From: Pseudobacter ginsenosidimutans
GTDB taxonomy: Bacteria > Bacteroidota > Bacteroidia > Chitinophagales > Chitinophagaceae
DNA length: 64,000 bases
Assembly (NCBI RefSeq): GCF_007970185.1
Contig: NZ_CP042431.1
Span: 4,588,001 to 4,652,000, forward strand
Direction: 5' to 3'
Below, in pieces: positions 38,006 to 46,522 of this stretch; within the stretch, counting starts at the first letter, position 1, and every line of letters starts with the position of its first letter. Made by a program: the position numbers and the translations under genes. A model generated the notes under the pieces. It had not been told where the DNA came from, searched no databases, and worked only from the letters and a program-made list of their open reading frames with translations.

Positions 38006-40537
38006 ATGAAGAAGATCTACTTTACCTGGCTGTTGATGCTGACCAGCATTATGCTGACTGCACAGGTCAAATCCCCTGAACAGTTCCTGGGCTACGCAAC
38101 AGGAAGCCGTTATACCCCTCATTTCAATGTGGTGAACTATTGTAAGTATCTGGCCACTGCCGCACCAGATATGGTGAAAGTGGAACAGTATGGCCTTACC
38201 AATGAAGGCAGGCCGCTCTTGCTGGTATTTGTGGCATCACGCGAGAACAGCGCCAGACTGGAACAGGTCCGGGCCAATAATCTCCGCCTGGCAGGAACTT
38301 CCGGAGATAAAGCAGCCCCTGATGAAAATGCTCCCGTGATCGTTTGGCTCAGCTATAATGTGCATGGCAATGAAACCTCCTCTTCAGAAGCGGCCATGCT
38401 CACCCTCTTTGAACTGGTGAATCCTTCCAATACCAAAACAAAAGACTTCCTCAAAAATACTGTAGTAGTGGTTGACCCATGCGTTAATCCGGATGGCCGT
38501 GACCGTTATGTGAACTGGTTCAACAGCGTGGTTGGCAAACAGGCCAATCCTGTTCCCTTCACCCGGGAACATATCGAACCCTGGCCGGGCGGAAGACCCA
38601 ATCATTATTATTTCGACCTGAACCGCGACTGGGCCTGGCAAACACAGGTGGAATCCCGTCAGCGCATGGCTGTTTACAACAAATGGCTGCCACAGGTGCA
38701 TGTGGATTTTCACGAGCAGGGATTTAATGAACCCTATTATTTTGCACCTGCCGCCGAGCCTTTCCATGAGGTGATCACGCCCTGGCAGCGCGAGTTCCAG
38801 ACACTGATCGGCCGCAACAATGCGCGCTACTTCGATCAGAACGGCTGGCTCTTCTTCACCAAAGAACGTTTCGATCTTTTCTATCCCAGCTACGGCGATA
38901 CCTATCCCATCTATAAAGGCGCTATCGGCATGACCTATGAACAGGGCGGCCATAGCCGCGGCGGTGCCGCCGTGATCAATGAGGATGGCGATACACTCAC
39001 GCTCTGGGACAGGCTGCATCATCATTACACCACCGGTATGAGCACCATCGAAGCCAGCGCAGATCATGCTTCCAGGCTGGTGCAGGAATTCAAGAAGTAT
39101 TACGACAAAGCACGCAGCAATCCTCCCGGCGAATTCAAGGCCTGGCTGCTGAAAGCAGATGAGAGTGATCGCCTGAAACGACTCAGGGAATTGCTGGAAA
39201 GGAATAATATCGAATACTCCTTTGTTTCCGGTGGTTCATTCACCGGCCTGAATTATTTCTCCAATAAGAATGAAACAACAAAAGCAGAGAATGGCGATGT
39301 GGTTGTCAACATGAACCAGAGCAATTCCAATCTCATCAAGGTATTGTTCGAGAGAACATCCAAACTATCCGACTCTGCTACTTACGATATCACGGCCTGG
39401 AGCCTTCCTTTTGTTTATGGCATCAATACCTATGGGCTGAATGCCTATGTTACCAGCGGTTCAAAAACTGAACCCAATGTAAGGTTCGCCAAACCCCTCA
39501 CCACGCCTCCGGTGGCTTATGCCATCAAATGGTCTGGTGTTAGCAGCGTACGCTTCCTGGCTGAATTGCTGAAACGCAAAGTGAAAGTGCGTTATGCCGA
39601 ACAACCCTTTGTGGCGGCAGGGGAACATTTTGAAAAAGGAACATTGATCGTTACACGAACCAGCAACAATATCCCGGATAGCAAACTGACGGAGATCATC
39701 GATGAAGCATCCCGTAAAGCTGATCAGATCTATTATCCCGTTGGTTCAGGTTTTGTAGAGAAGGGATTCGATCTCGGGTCGGACCGTGTAAGAATGCTGA
39801 AAGCGCCGCGGGTGGTATTGCTCGCCGGTGATGGCATCTCATCTCTCGGCATGGGCGAGATCTGGCATTATTTCGACGAAGTGATCGGCTACCCGCTCAA
39901 CGTGGTTTGGGTGAACAATCTCAACAAGGATGTGCTGAAAGAAACCGATGTGCTCATCATGCCAGATGGCGGCTACAGCAGTTTCGGCAAGCCCACGCAT
40001 GATATGCTGAAAGAATGGGTGAGCAGCGGAGGAAGACTGGTGGCATTGGAAAGCGCTGTGGCCGCACTCGCCAGGAACGAATGGGGCATCAAATTGAAAG
40101 ACGGAGAAAAGAAAGAAGACGAAAAGAAAGATGATAAAAAAGATGATTACGCATTACTCCGCAAATACGAGAACCGCGAGCGTGATTATCTTCCCAATTT
40201 CAATCCCGGTTCCATCTTCAAAGTAGAAATGGACAACTCGCACCCGCTCGCCTTTGGATACGACTCCACTTATTTTACCCTCAAACAGGATGATAATATT
40301 TATGATTTCTTTAAGGAAGGTCTCGGCTGGAATGTTGGCGTGATCAAAAAGAGTGCGCAGGTATCCGGCTTCGTTGGCTTCAAACTCAGGGACAGGCTGA
40401 AAGATGGCTTATTGTTCGGCGTGCAGGACCAGGGTGGCGGCGCAGTGATCTACCTGGCGGATAACCCTGTTTTCCGCAGTTTCTGGGAGAATGGAAAGCT
40501 CCTGCTTGCCAATGCTGTATTTATGGTGGGGCAATAA
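38006..40537 (+). CDS. Secreted M14-family zinc carboxypeptidase
   Basis: The 843-residue product is exported through a signal peptide (FTWLLMLTSIMLTAQ). The zinc site is visible: His120-x-x-Glu123 in NVHGNETSSS and His236 in VHVDFHEQG, with the arginine/asparagine specificity region VNPDGRDRYVNWFN at about residues 160-173, and a likely catalytic glutamate in GMTYEQGGHS. A C-terminal half of about 450 residues looks like a glutamine-amidotransferase-like fold (VVLLAGDGISSLGMGEIWHYFDEV; DVLIMPDGGYSSFGKPT), with a strongly charged run of lysine, aspartate and glutamate near residues 697-713. Trims peptides outside the inner membrane. Followed 56 bp later by the PIG-L gene. Confidence 0.88.
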   Translation: MKKIYFTWLLMLTSIMLTAQVKSPEQFLGYATGSRYTPHFNVVNYCKYLATAAPDMVKVEQYGLTNEGRPLLLVFVASRENSARLEQVRANNLRLAGTSGDKAAPDENAPVIVWLSYNVHGNETSSSEAAMLTLFELVNPSNTKTKDFLKNTVVVVDPCVNPDGRDRYVNWFNSVVGKQANPVPFTREHIEPWPGGRPNHYYFDLNRDWAWQTQVESRQRMAVYNKWLPQVHVDFHEQGFNEPYYFAPAAEPFHEVITPWQREFQTLIGRNNARYFDQNGWLFFTKERFDLFYPSYGDTYPIYKGAIGMTYEQGGHSRGGAAVINEDGDTLTLWDRLHHHYTTGMSTIEASADHASRLVQEFKKYYDKARSNPPGEFKAWLLKADESDRLKRLRELLERNNIEYSFVSGGSFTGLNYFSNKNETTKAENGDVVVNMNQSNSNLIKVLFERTSKLSDSATYDITAWSLPFVYGINTYGLNAYVTSGSKTEPNVRFAKPLTTPPVAYAIKWSGVSSVRFLAELLKRKVKVRYAEQPFVAAGEHFEKGTLIVTRTSNNIPDSKLTEIIDEASRKADQIYYPVGSGFVEKGFDLGSDRVRMLKAPRVVLLAGDGISSLGMGEIWHYFDEVIGYPLNVVWVNNLNKDVLKETDVLIMPDGGYSSFGKPTHDMLKEWVSSGGRLVALESAVAALARNEWGIKLKDGEKKEDEKKDDKKDDYALLRKYENRERDYLPNFNPGSIFKVEMDNSHPLAFGYDSTYFTLKQDDNIYDFFKEGLGWNVGVIKKSAQVSGFVGFKLRDRLKDGLLFGVQDQGGGAVIYLADNPVFRSFWENGKLLLANAVFMVGQ

Positions 40538-40549
40538 GCACATCACCTT

Positions 40550-40557
40550 TATCTTTG
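40550..40557 (+). promoter_or_regulatory. Putative -7 element of the PIG-L operon
   Basis: TATCTTTG, a full match to TAnnTTTG, 36 bp before the ATG at 40594. No clear -33 partner; read-through from the M14 gene is equally possible. Confidence 0.35.
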
Positions 40558-40593
40558 GCCCCGGAATTTGCTTGCTTAAAAATCATTTACTGA

Positions 40594-43146
40594 ATGAGAG
40601 AATGTAGACCCCTTCAGCTGATCCTTTGTTTGATTATTTTGTCGCAGGCATTCAATGCTGCTGCGCAAACACCTGCCTCTTATTCCGCTGCTGACCTTCA
40701 GCAGCAATTCAAAAAACTGAATGTGCTTGGCTCTGTATTGTATATCGCCGCTCACCCGGATGATGAGAATACAAGGCTGCTGGCTTATCTGGCCAAAGAA
40801 AGATTGTATCGTACGGGGTATCTCAGCCTCACACGCGGAGATGGCGGGCAAAACCTCATTGGCGATGAACAGGGCATCGAGCTCGGCCTGATCCGCACAC
40901 AGGAACTGCTGGCGGCCAGAAGAGTGGATGGTGCTGAACAGTTTTTCAGTCGCGCTTACGATTTCGGTTTCAGCAAAAGCACCGAAGAAGCCCTCAGCAT
41001 GTGGGATAAAGAGAAAGTACTGGCGGATGCCGTTTGGGTGATCCGCAAATTCCAGCCCGATGTGATCATCACACGCTTCCCGCCGGACAGCAGGGCAGGG
41101 CATGGCCATCACTCCGCATCGGCAGTGATTGCACAGGAAGCTTTCAAAGCTGCTGCTGATCCAAAAAGATTTCCCGAGCAGTTCGCATTCGGCGTAAAAC
41201 CCTGGCAGGCCAAACGCATATTCTGGAATACATTCAATTTTGGCGGCAACAATACTACCAGTAATGATCAACTGAAACTGGATGTAGGCGGATATAATCC
41301 CGCTCTCGGCAAAAGTTATGGCGAGATCTCCGCTGAAAGCCGCAGCCAGCATAAAAGCCAGGGATTTGGTGTGCCGGCCGCAAGAGGCGTGAGCACAGAA
41401 TTCTTTTCCTTCACCGCTGGCGACCCCGCCAGGGAAGATATCATGGATGGAGTGAACGCCAACTGGGACAGGCTGCTGGCCAATGCCAGTGAAAAAGACA
41501 AGGGATCGATCTCGTCCATCAATAATTTCTTCAACAAGGCAGCTCAGGAATCATGGCCTGTAGAGCATCCGGAAAAAATGATCAAACCATTGTCTGTATT
41601 GTACCAGGATATTTCCAATCTGACAGACAGTTACTGGAAAACACAAAAACTTCAGGAAGTACAGGAGCTCATTGCACGTTGCGCCGGCCTCTGGCTGGAA
41701 GCCACTGCCAATACAGAGTTTGCAGTACAGGGCGATTCAATAAAACTGAACATTGTAGCCAATAACAGGATTGGAAAGAATATCATCCTCAACAGCATCA
41801 AGGTAGACATGTTGGATGAATCCGTCAACAAGGAACTCCAGCCCAATCAAAACTTTACTGTTAACAGGCCGCTCTATGTTTTCGCCAACAAACCTGTTTC
41901 GCAACCTTACTGGCTGGAAAAGAAAATGACCACCGGCTCTTTTGTGGTGAACGATCAGAACCTGATCGGCAGACCGGAAAGCCTGCCTGCATACACTGTC
42001 ACTTTCAATGTGACTATCGATGGACTGAACTTAGCTTATACAAGACCGGTACAATACAAATTCACAGACCCGGTGAAAGGTGAGCTGTATCGTCCGCTTA
42101 CCATTGTTCCTCCTGCCACAGTTACCACCGGTCCGGATATCATCGTATTCAGACAGCAGCAGAAACAGAATGCGGAACTCACCGTGAAAGTGACCGCCAA
42201 TAAGGATTTCAATAATTACAAAGCCACCATCACCAACCGCATCAAGAACAACAGCGAATCCAAAAACGATTCCGCTTTCAATGTTGGCAAGGGACTCAGC
42301 AAGAATTACGGATTCACTATCGGCAATGCCAATATGAAAGATGTGGTGCAGGACAATGCACAGGTATTCGTTGATCTGAAAAATGGAAAAGCGGAACAAC
42401 CAGCCTGGCTGCACCTGGTGAGCATCAACTACGATCATATTCCCCCGATCCATTACTATTACCAGGACAATGCGAAGATCCTCAACCTGGATCTCAAAAC
42501 TGCCGGTAAGAAGATCGGGTATATCGATGGCGCAGGAGATAAAGTGGCTTATGCACTGGAACAAATGGGCTATGAAGTAAGCATTCTGAAAGAAAAAGAT
42601 CTCTTCCCCGCCAATCTAACACAGTTCGATGCCATCATCACCGGTGTTCGCGCCTACAATGTGCACGACTTCCTCAAAACAAAATACGATGTGCTGATGG
42701 AGTATGTGAAAAATGGCGGTAACCTCATCGTACAATACAATACCAATAATAATATCAGTTCAGTGAAAGGTGGCATCGGGCCTTATCCCTTCACTGTCAC
42801 ACGTGGACGCGTAACTGATGAAACAGCGAAAGTGAATTTCCTTTTGCCCAATCATCCTGTGCTGAATTATCCCAACAAGATCACCGATAAGGATTTTGAA
42901 GGATGGATCCAGGAGCGTGGCATTTATTTCGCGGAACAGGTTGATCCTGCATTCCAGAGCCCGCTTTCGATGGCTGATCCCAATGAGGCAGACCAGAAAG
43001 GAAGCCTGATCATTGCAGACCATGGTAAGGGGAAATTCGTGTATACGGGACTGGTATTCTTCCGGGAATTACCGGCAGGTGTGCCGGGCGCTTACCGTCT
43101 GATGGCCAATATCATCGCATTGAATAAAACGAACAATAAGAAATGA
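40594..43146 (+). CDS. PIG-L/LmbE-family deacetylase, secreted, with C-terminal GATase-like domain
   Basis: The 850-residue product has an N-terminal signal (LILCLIILSQAFNAAAQ). The metal-binding motif AHPDDE lies at residues 53-58, with TRGDGGQN following and the downstream histidine motif HGHHSAS at 170-176. PIG-L enzymes remove acetyl groups from N-acetylglucosamine derivatives. The middle region is beta-rich, and the C-terminal 230 residues resemble a glutamine-amidotransferase-like fold (KIGYIDGAGDKVAYALEQMGYEVSIL ... FDAIITGVRAYN). Its stop overlaps the next small ORF (ATGA). Co-transcribed with a sodium/solute symporter, so cleavage and uptake of an amino-sugar compound is a reasonable guess. 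Confidence 0.88.
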   Translation: MRECRPLQLILCLIILSQAFNAAAQTPASYSAADLQQQFKKLNVLGSVLYIAAHPDDENTRLLAYLAKERLYRTGYLSLTRGDGGQNLIGDEQGIELGLIRTQELLAARRVDGAEQFFSRAYDFGFSKSTEEALSMWDKEKVLADAVWVIRKFQPDVIITRFPPDSRAGHGHHSASAVIAQEAFKAAADPKRFPEQFAFGVKPWQAKRIFWNTFNFGGNNTTSNDQLKLDVGGYNPALGKSYGEISAESRSQHKSQGFGVPAARGVSTEFFSFTAGDPAREDIMDGVNANWDRLLANASEKDKGSISSINNFFNKAAQESWPVEHPEKMIKPLSVLYQDISNLTDSYWKTQKLQEVQELIARCAGLWLEATANTEFAVQGDSIKLNIVANNRIGKNIILNSIKVDMLDESVNKELQPNQNFTVNRPLYVFANKPVSQPYWLEKKMTTGSFVVNDQNLIGRPESLPAYTVTFNVTIDGLNLAYTRPVQYKFTDPVKGELYRPLTIVPPATVTTGPDIIVFRQQQKQNAELTVKVTANKDFNNYKATITNRIKNNSESKNDSAFNVGKGLSKNYGFTIGNANMKDVVQDNAQVFVDLKNGKAEQPAWLHLVSINYDHIPPIHYYYQDNAKILNLDLKTAGKKIGYIDGAGDKVAYALEQMGYEVSILKEKDLFPANLTQFDAIITGVRAYNVHDFLKTKYDVLMEYVKNGGNLIVQYNTNNNISSVKGGIGPYPFTVTRGRVTDETAKVNFLLPNHPVLNYPNKITDKDFEGWIQERGIYFAEQVDPAFQSPLSMADPNEADQKGSLIIADHGKGKFVYTGLVFFRELPAGVPGAYRLMANIIALNKTNNKK

Positions 43147-43307
43147 GCACTTCCGCATCGGGAACAGACAAAACAAGGATCTATTTCATCATCGCCATGA
43201 TCATCGGACTGATCATCGGCAAGCTGATCAAGAAAGTGGGAGTGGGATTGATGATCGGGATCGTGCTCGGTTTGATATTCATGATGGCTTTTTCAAGGAA
43301 ACGATAA
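43143..43307 (+). CDS. Small membrane protein, 54 residues
   Basis: Start ATG 43143 overlaps the PIG-L stop as ATGA, a sign of translational coupling; TAA at 43305-43307. After a polar N-terminus (MSTSASGTDKTR), two hydrophobic stretches follow (IYFIIAMIIGLIIG and VGVGLMIGIVLGLIFMM), split by KLIKK, ending in SRKR. This suggests a two-helix hairpin in the inner membrane. Glycine-rich helices. No family recognised; likely an accessory of the symporter or of a neighbouring envelope enzyme. Confidence 0.65.
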   Translation: MSTSASGTDKTRIYFIIAMIIGLIIGKLIKKVGVGLMIGIVLGLIFMMAFSRKR

Positions 43308-43319
43308 TCATAAGAACAG

Positions 43320-43457
43320 ATGCAAATACAACAAGATGATCAGGCTAAAGAGAAAGTGCCGTTATTCCGTAAATGGAGTTACTGGTACTGGCTGGTGATC
43401 GGGTTCCTGGGCCTGCTGATCCTGTTGTTCTATTTCTTTACCAAACATTTCGCATGA
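43320..43457 (+). CDS. Small single-span membrane protein, 45 residues
   Basis: ATG 43320 to TGA 43455-43457; its stop overlaps the symporter start (ATGA). A charged N-terminus (MQIQQDDQAKEKVPLFRKW) is followed by one aromatic-rich membrane helix (YWYWLVIGFLGLLILLFYFF) and the short tail TKHFA. The overlap means its translation is coupled to the symporter, as for a small partner subunit. No family recognised with confidence. Confidence 0.65.
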   Translation: MQIQQDDQAKEKVPLFRKWSYWYWLVIGFLGLLILLFYFFTKHFA

Positions 43458-45187
43458 ATTTTTCGGGGCTCGACTGGACGGTGTTGGTAACAACACTTGT
43501 CTGCATTATCCTTTATGGCGTTTACAAAGGCCGCAGCTCGAAGAAAAACCTGGAAGGGTATTTCCTGAGCGACCGGCAGATGCCCTGGTGGGTAGTGCTG
43601 CTCAGCATCATGGGCACCCAGGCCAGCGCCGTTACCTTCCTTACTGCGCCCGGACAGGCTTACTCAGACGGGATGCGATTTGTACAGTATTATTTCGGTC
43701 TACCTATTGCCATGGTGATTGTGGCCATCGCTTTTGTGCCTGTGTTCAGGCGACTGAAAATATTCACTGCCTACGAATACCTTGAACAACGTTTCGATAT
43801 CAAGACCCGCCTGCTCACCAGTTTCCTCTTCATGCTGAGCCGCGGATTGTCAACAGGCATCAGTATCCTGGCCCCTTCACTGGTTTTGCACAGTATGCTG
43901 GGATGGGATATCACCATCACCAATCTGGTGATGGGCGGCGTGCTGATGATCTATACTGCCAGCGGCGGCGCAAAAGCCGTCGGTTATACCCAACAGTTAC
44001 AGTTCGTGATCATCTACATAGCGATGTTCCTCGCCGCCTGGTGGGCCATCAAGATGCTGCCCGAAGGTGTGGGCCTCACAGATGCCCTGCATATCGGCGG
44101 TAAATCCGGCAAGCTGAATGTGATCACTACCGGCGTTACGGAAGAAGGAAACTTCGACTGGAAGGACCGCTTCAATATCTGGAGCGGTATCATCGGCGGT
44201 CTGTTCCTGGCATTGAGCTATTTCGGAACGGACCAGAGCCAGGTGGGCCGTTATCTCACGGCACGCACAGAAGGGGAGAGCAAGCTCGGCCTGTTGATGA
44301 ATGGACTGGTGAAAGTGCCCCTGCAATTCTTCATCCTCCTGATAGGTGTATTGGTTTTCTCTTTTTATCAATTCTATAAGGCGCCTGCATTTTTCAACCT
44401 GTCGCTGGAAGAGAAGGTGAAGAAAACTGAATACGCTCCTGAATACAACAGCGCGGTGGCGAAGTATGATGTGTTGCAGGAAGAAAAGAAACAGACCACT
44501 ATTGCGCTCACCAAAGCATTGCATAACGAAGATCAGCAAACGATAGATGCGCTGCGCGAGAAGATACAAGTGCAGGACAAAGCCACGCATCAGTTCCGTA
44601 AAGAGATAGAAGGATTGGTAAAGAAAGCCGTTCCCGGCGCAGACAGTAACGATACCAATTATGTATTTGTCCGGTTTGTGGGCGATTTCTTTCCGGATGG
44701 ACTGGTGGGTCTGATCATCGCCATTATTTTCCTCGCTGCCTGGGGTAGTGTGGCGGCGGCGCTGAATTCTCTGGCCTCCTGCACCATGGTGGATTTTCAC
44801 AAACGTTTATCCAAAAAAGAGCTCAGTCCTGAAAAGGAATACAAGTGGAGCCGTTACTATACTTTGTTATGGGGCATCTTCTGTATCATCGTTGCGCAGT
44901 TTGCGTACAATCTGGGCAATAGCCTGATCGAAGCGGTGAATATCCTGGGCTCCTGGTTCTATGGAGCCATCCTCGGTATTTTCCTCGTGGCATTCTACCT
45001 CAAACATGTGAAAGGGCACGCGGTGTTCATTGCGGCATTACTCACCGAGGTGATCGTGATCAGCATTTACAATATGGATCTGTTCTCCTGGCTCTGGTTG
45101 AATGTGATCGGTGCGGCACTGGTGGTAATATTGAGTCTGATCCTGCAGGCGATGATGCCGGTATTCAGAAGAAGAAAACCACTATGA
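43454..45187 (+). CDS. Sodium:solute symporter (SSS family)
   Basis: The start is ATG 43454 (577 residues, MNFSGLDWTVLV), overlapping the previous small ORF; the longer frame from 43373 is that ORF read in another frame. Features are the RSSKKNLEGYFLSDRQMPWWVV block, the TM2 motif MGTQASAVTFLTAPGQAY, RFDIKTRLLTSFLFMLSRGLSTGISI and GTDQSQVGRYLTAR of SSS transporters, with about 13 membrane helices. Between helices lies an unusual polar, helical insertion (about residues 317-392, rich in Glu, Lys and Gln) that could form a coiled coil. It should bring in a solute together with sodium, perhaps the product of the PIG-L enzyme. Confidence 0.92.
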   Translation: MNFSGLDWTVLVTTLVCIILYGVYKGRSSKKNLEGYFLSDRQMPWWVVLLSIMGTQASAVTFLTAPGQAYSDGMRFVQYYFGLPIAMVIVAIAFVPVFRRLKIFTAYEYLEQRFDIKTRLLTSFLFMLSRGLSTGISILAPSLVLHSMLGWDITITNLVMGGVLMIYTASGGAKAVGYTQQLQFVIIYIAMFLAAWWAIKMLPEGVGLTDALHIGGKSGKLNVITTGVTEEGNFDWKDRFNIWSGIIGGLFLALSYFGTDQSQVGRYLTARTEGESKLGLLMNGLVKVPLQFFILLIGVLVFSFYQFYKAPAFFNLSLEEKVKKTEYAPEYNSAVAKYDVLQEEKKQTTIALTKALHNEDQQTIDALREKIQVQDKATHQFRKEIEGLVKKAVPGADSNDTNYVFVRFVGDFFPDGLVGLIIAIIFLAAWGSVAAALNSLASCTMVDFHKRLSKKELSPEKEYKWSRYYTLLWGIFCIIVAQFAYNLGNSLIEAVNILGSWFYGAILGIFLVAFYLKHVKGHAVFIAALLTEVIVISIYNMDLFSWLWLNVIGAALVVILSLILQAMMPVFRRRKPL

Positions 45188-45257
45188 TAGTAGAGAGATA
45201 GTAGTGAAATACTGGCTTTTTAAACAGGGAGAGTACTGAGATAGTAGAGAGATAGTA
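45186..45257. repeat. 18-bp direct repeat pair after the symporter gene
   Basis: GATAGTAGAGAGATAGTA occurs at 45186-45203 and again at 45240-45257, 54 bp apart. Several AGTACT and AGTA words lie in and after the second copy. The first copy overlaps the symporter stop codon. Confidence 0.7.
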
Positions 45258-45590
45258 CTCAGAAAGTACTGAAAAGTGTAAAATTGGCGGAACTATTGGT
45301 GGAGATAACGGAGAGAAAAGTTTGATAACCAGCTTTATATATGCTGATTTGAATGGTCTTTTGAAATACTGAATTGGTTATCAATATATTATAGCAGGCT
45401 AATTGGTGCTTAATTGGTGGTTTATTGGTGTTTAGTTGCCTGTTAATGGTAGTGGGAGGTATGCCGGGGTGCTGTCGGAGCTACCTGAGAGGCATCAAGG
45501 GTCGAGCCATTGGTTACTCCTATAGCAAAAAAAGAGGCTGACCTCCCGGCCAGCCTCCAATAAATTTCTTGCATCAGTTCAGACTGAATC
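45188..45590. other. Low-complexity intergenic region between convergent genes
   Basis: 403 bp with no supportable gene. It contains the second copy of the 18-bp repeat, and six or more ATTGGT/AATTGG words in the region 45285-45435. The minus-strand terminator at 45534-45557 closes the DUF2911 gene. No terminator is visible for the symporter gene. The composition is A/G-rich then T/G-rich and unlike the coding flanks. Confidence 0.6.
45534..45557 (-). terminator. Rho-independent terminator of the DUF2911 gene
   Basis: Stem GAGGCTG/CAGCCTC, extended by a CC/GG pair past one mismatch; on the minus strand it is followed by TCTTTTTTTG. It lies 34 bp after the stop at 45591. Confidence 0.75.
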
Positions 45591-46430
45591 TTATTTCAAA
45601 GTCTTCAGGAGTTTTTCGTTCAAAGCAACATAGTCAGGGTTCTTTGCTTCCTGAGCCAGTTTCAGTGATTCGTTGGCAGAAGCGATTGCTTCCTGCTTCA
45701 ATCCCAGTTTAGCTTCAGCATTTGCTCTCTGATGCCATACCCAGAAGAATTTAGGGTTAAGCTCAGTAGCTTTCTTCAGCCATTCATGCGCTTGTTTTGT
45801 GTCTTTTCCTGTTTCCAGATAATACATAGCTGCATTGAAGTACGGAGGTTTCTCAGACTTCATGGCGGTTTCGATCTGCGCCATTACTTTTCCATCGATA
45901 TCAGTTTTGATGGGAAGTGCAACAGCTGTTTGGTCCCACATGATCCAGAGATTGCACTCGGTGCCTTTGATCTCGTCGAATTGCATGAAGAAGGTTTCGA
46001 TCTTCTCCTTGATAGCATGAGGCTTCACTTTCACGCGCACTACGTCCTGATCTTCCTTGTAAGCAGAAGGAGAGGTAACATCCAGTTGTTTGGTGAGGAT
46101 GAGGGTCCACTCGCTTTTGCCAGGAATGCTCAGCAGACCATATTTACCGGCAGGAATATTCTTTCCGCCGATGATCACATCGTCGCTGAAGTTGAGAATA
46201 GTTGCTGAATTTGCACCGGTACGCCATACTTTGTCGAAAGGAACCAGGTCTCCGAAGATCTTGCGGCCTTTCGTGCTGGGGCGGGAGTATGACAGTTCAA
46301 TGTTACCCAGACCAAAATCCTGTTTAATGGTTTGAGCAGGAGATGGGGCGGGAACTTTCAAGCCCTGGGCCTGGATTGCGCCACAATACAATGTGATGCT
46401 GCAGGCGATGGCAATTGCTGTTTTGATCAT
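45591..46430 (-). CDS. DUF2911-family exported protein with TPR-like tail
   Basis: ATG 46430 (279 residues) is preferred to the TTG at 46439. There is a signal peptide (IKTAIAIACSITLYCGAIQAQG), then the DUF2911 pattern: KQDFGLGNIELSYSRPSTKGRKIFGDLVPFDKVWRTGANSATIL, IPAGKYGLLSIPGKSEWTLIL and CNLWIMWDQTAVALPI. The C-terminal 100 residues form about two TPR-like helical pairs (AMYYLETGKDTKQAHEWLKKATELNPKFFWVWHQRANAEAKLG). The family is common in Bacteroidota envelopes and has no assigned function. Monocistronic. Confidence 0.88.
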   Translation of the reverse strand: MIKTAIAIACSITLYCGAIQAQGLKVPAPSPAQTIKQDFGLGNIELSYSRPSTKGRKIFGDLVPFDKVWRTGANSATILNFSDDVIIGGKNIPAGKYGLLSIPGKSEWTLILTKQLDVTSPSAYKEDQDVVRVKVKPHAIKEKIETFFMQFDEIKGTECNLWIMWDQTAVALPIKTDIDGKVMAQIETAMKSEKPPYFNAAMYYLETGKDTKQAHEWLKKATELNPKFFWVWHQRANAEAKLGLKQEAIASANESLKLAQEAKNPDYVALNEKLLKTLK

Positions 46431-46522
46431 TGCAAACAAGTTTAATGCGGCAAAGATAACCGGTTCAGCAGGAATCCGGAAATAGCTGCAACATTTTGAA
46501 GGCCTTAAAAATGCCCTTCATC

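Noticed and set aside
46430-46439. TTG start for the DUF2911 protein
   Set aside because: An ATG three codons downstream gives a better signal peptide; the same reasoning rejected upstream TTG or long starts at 57104 and 48689.
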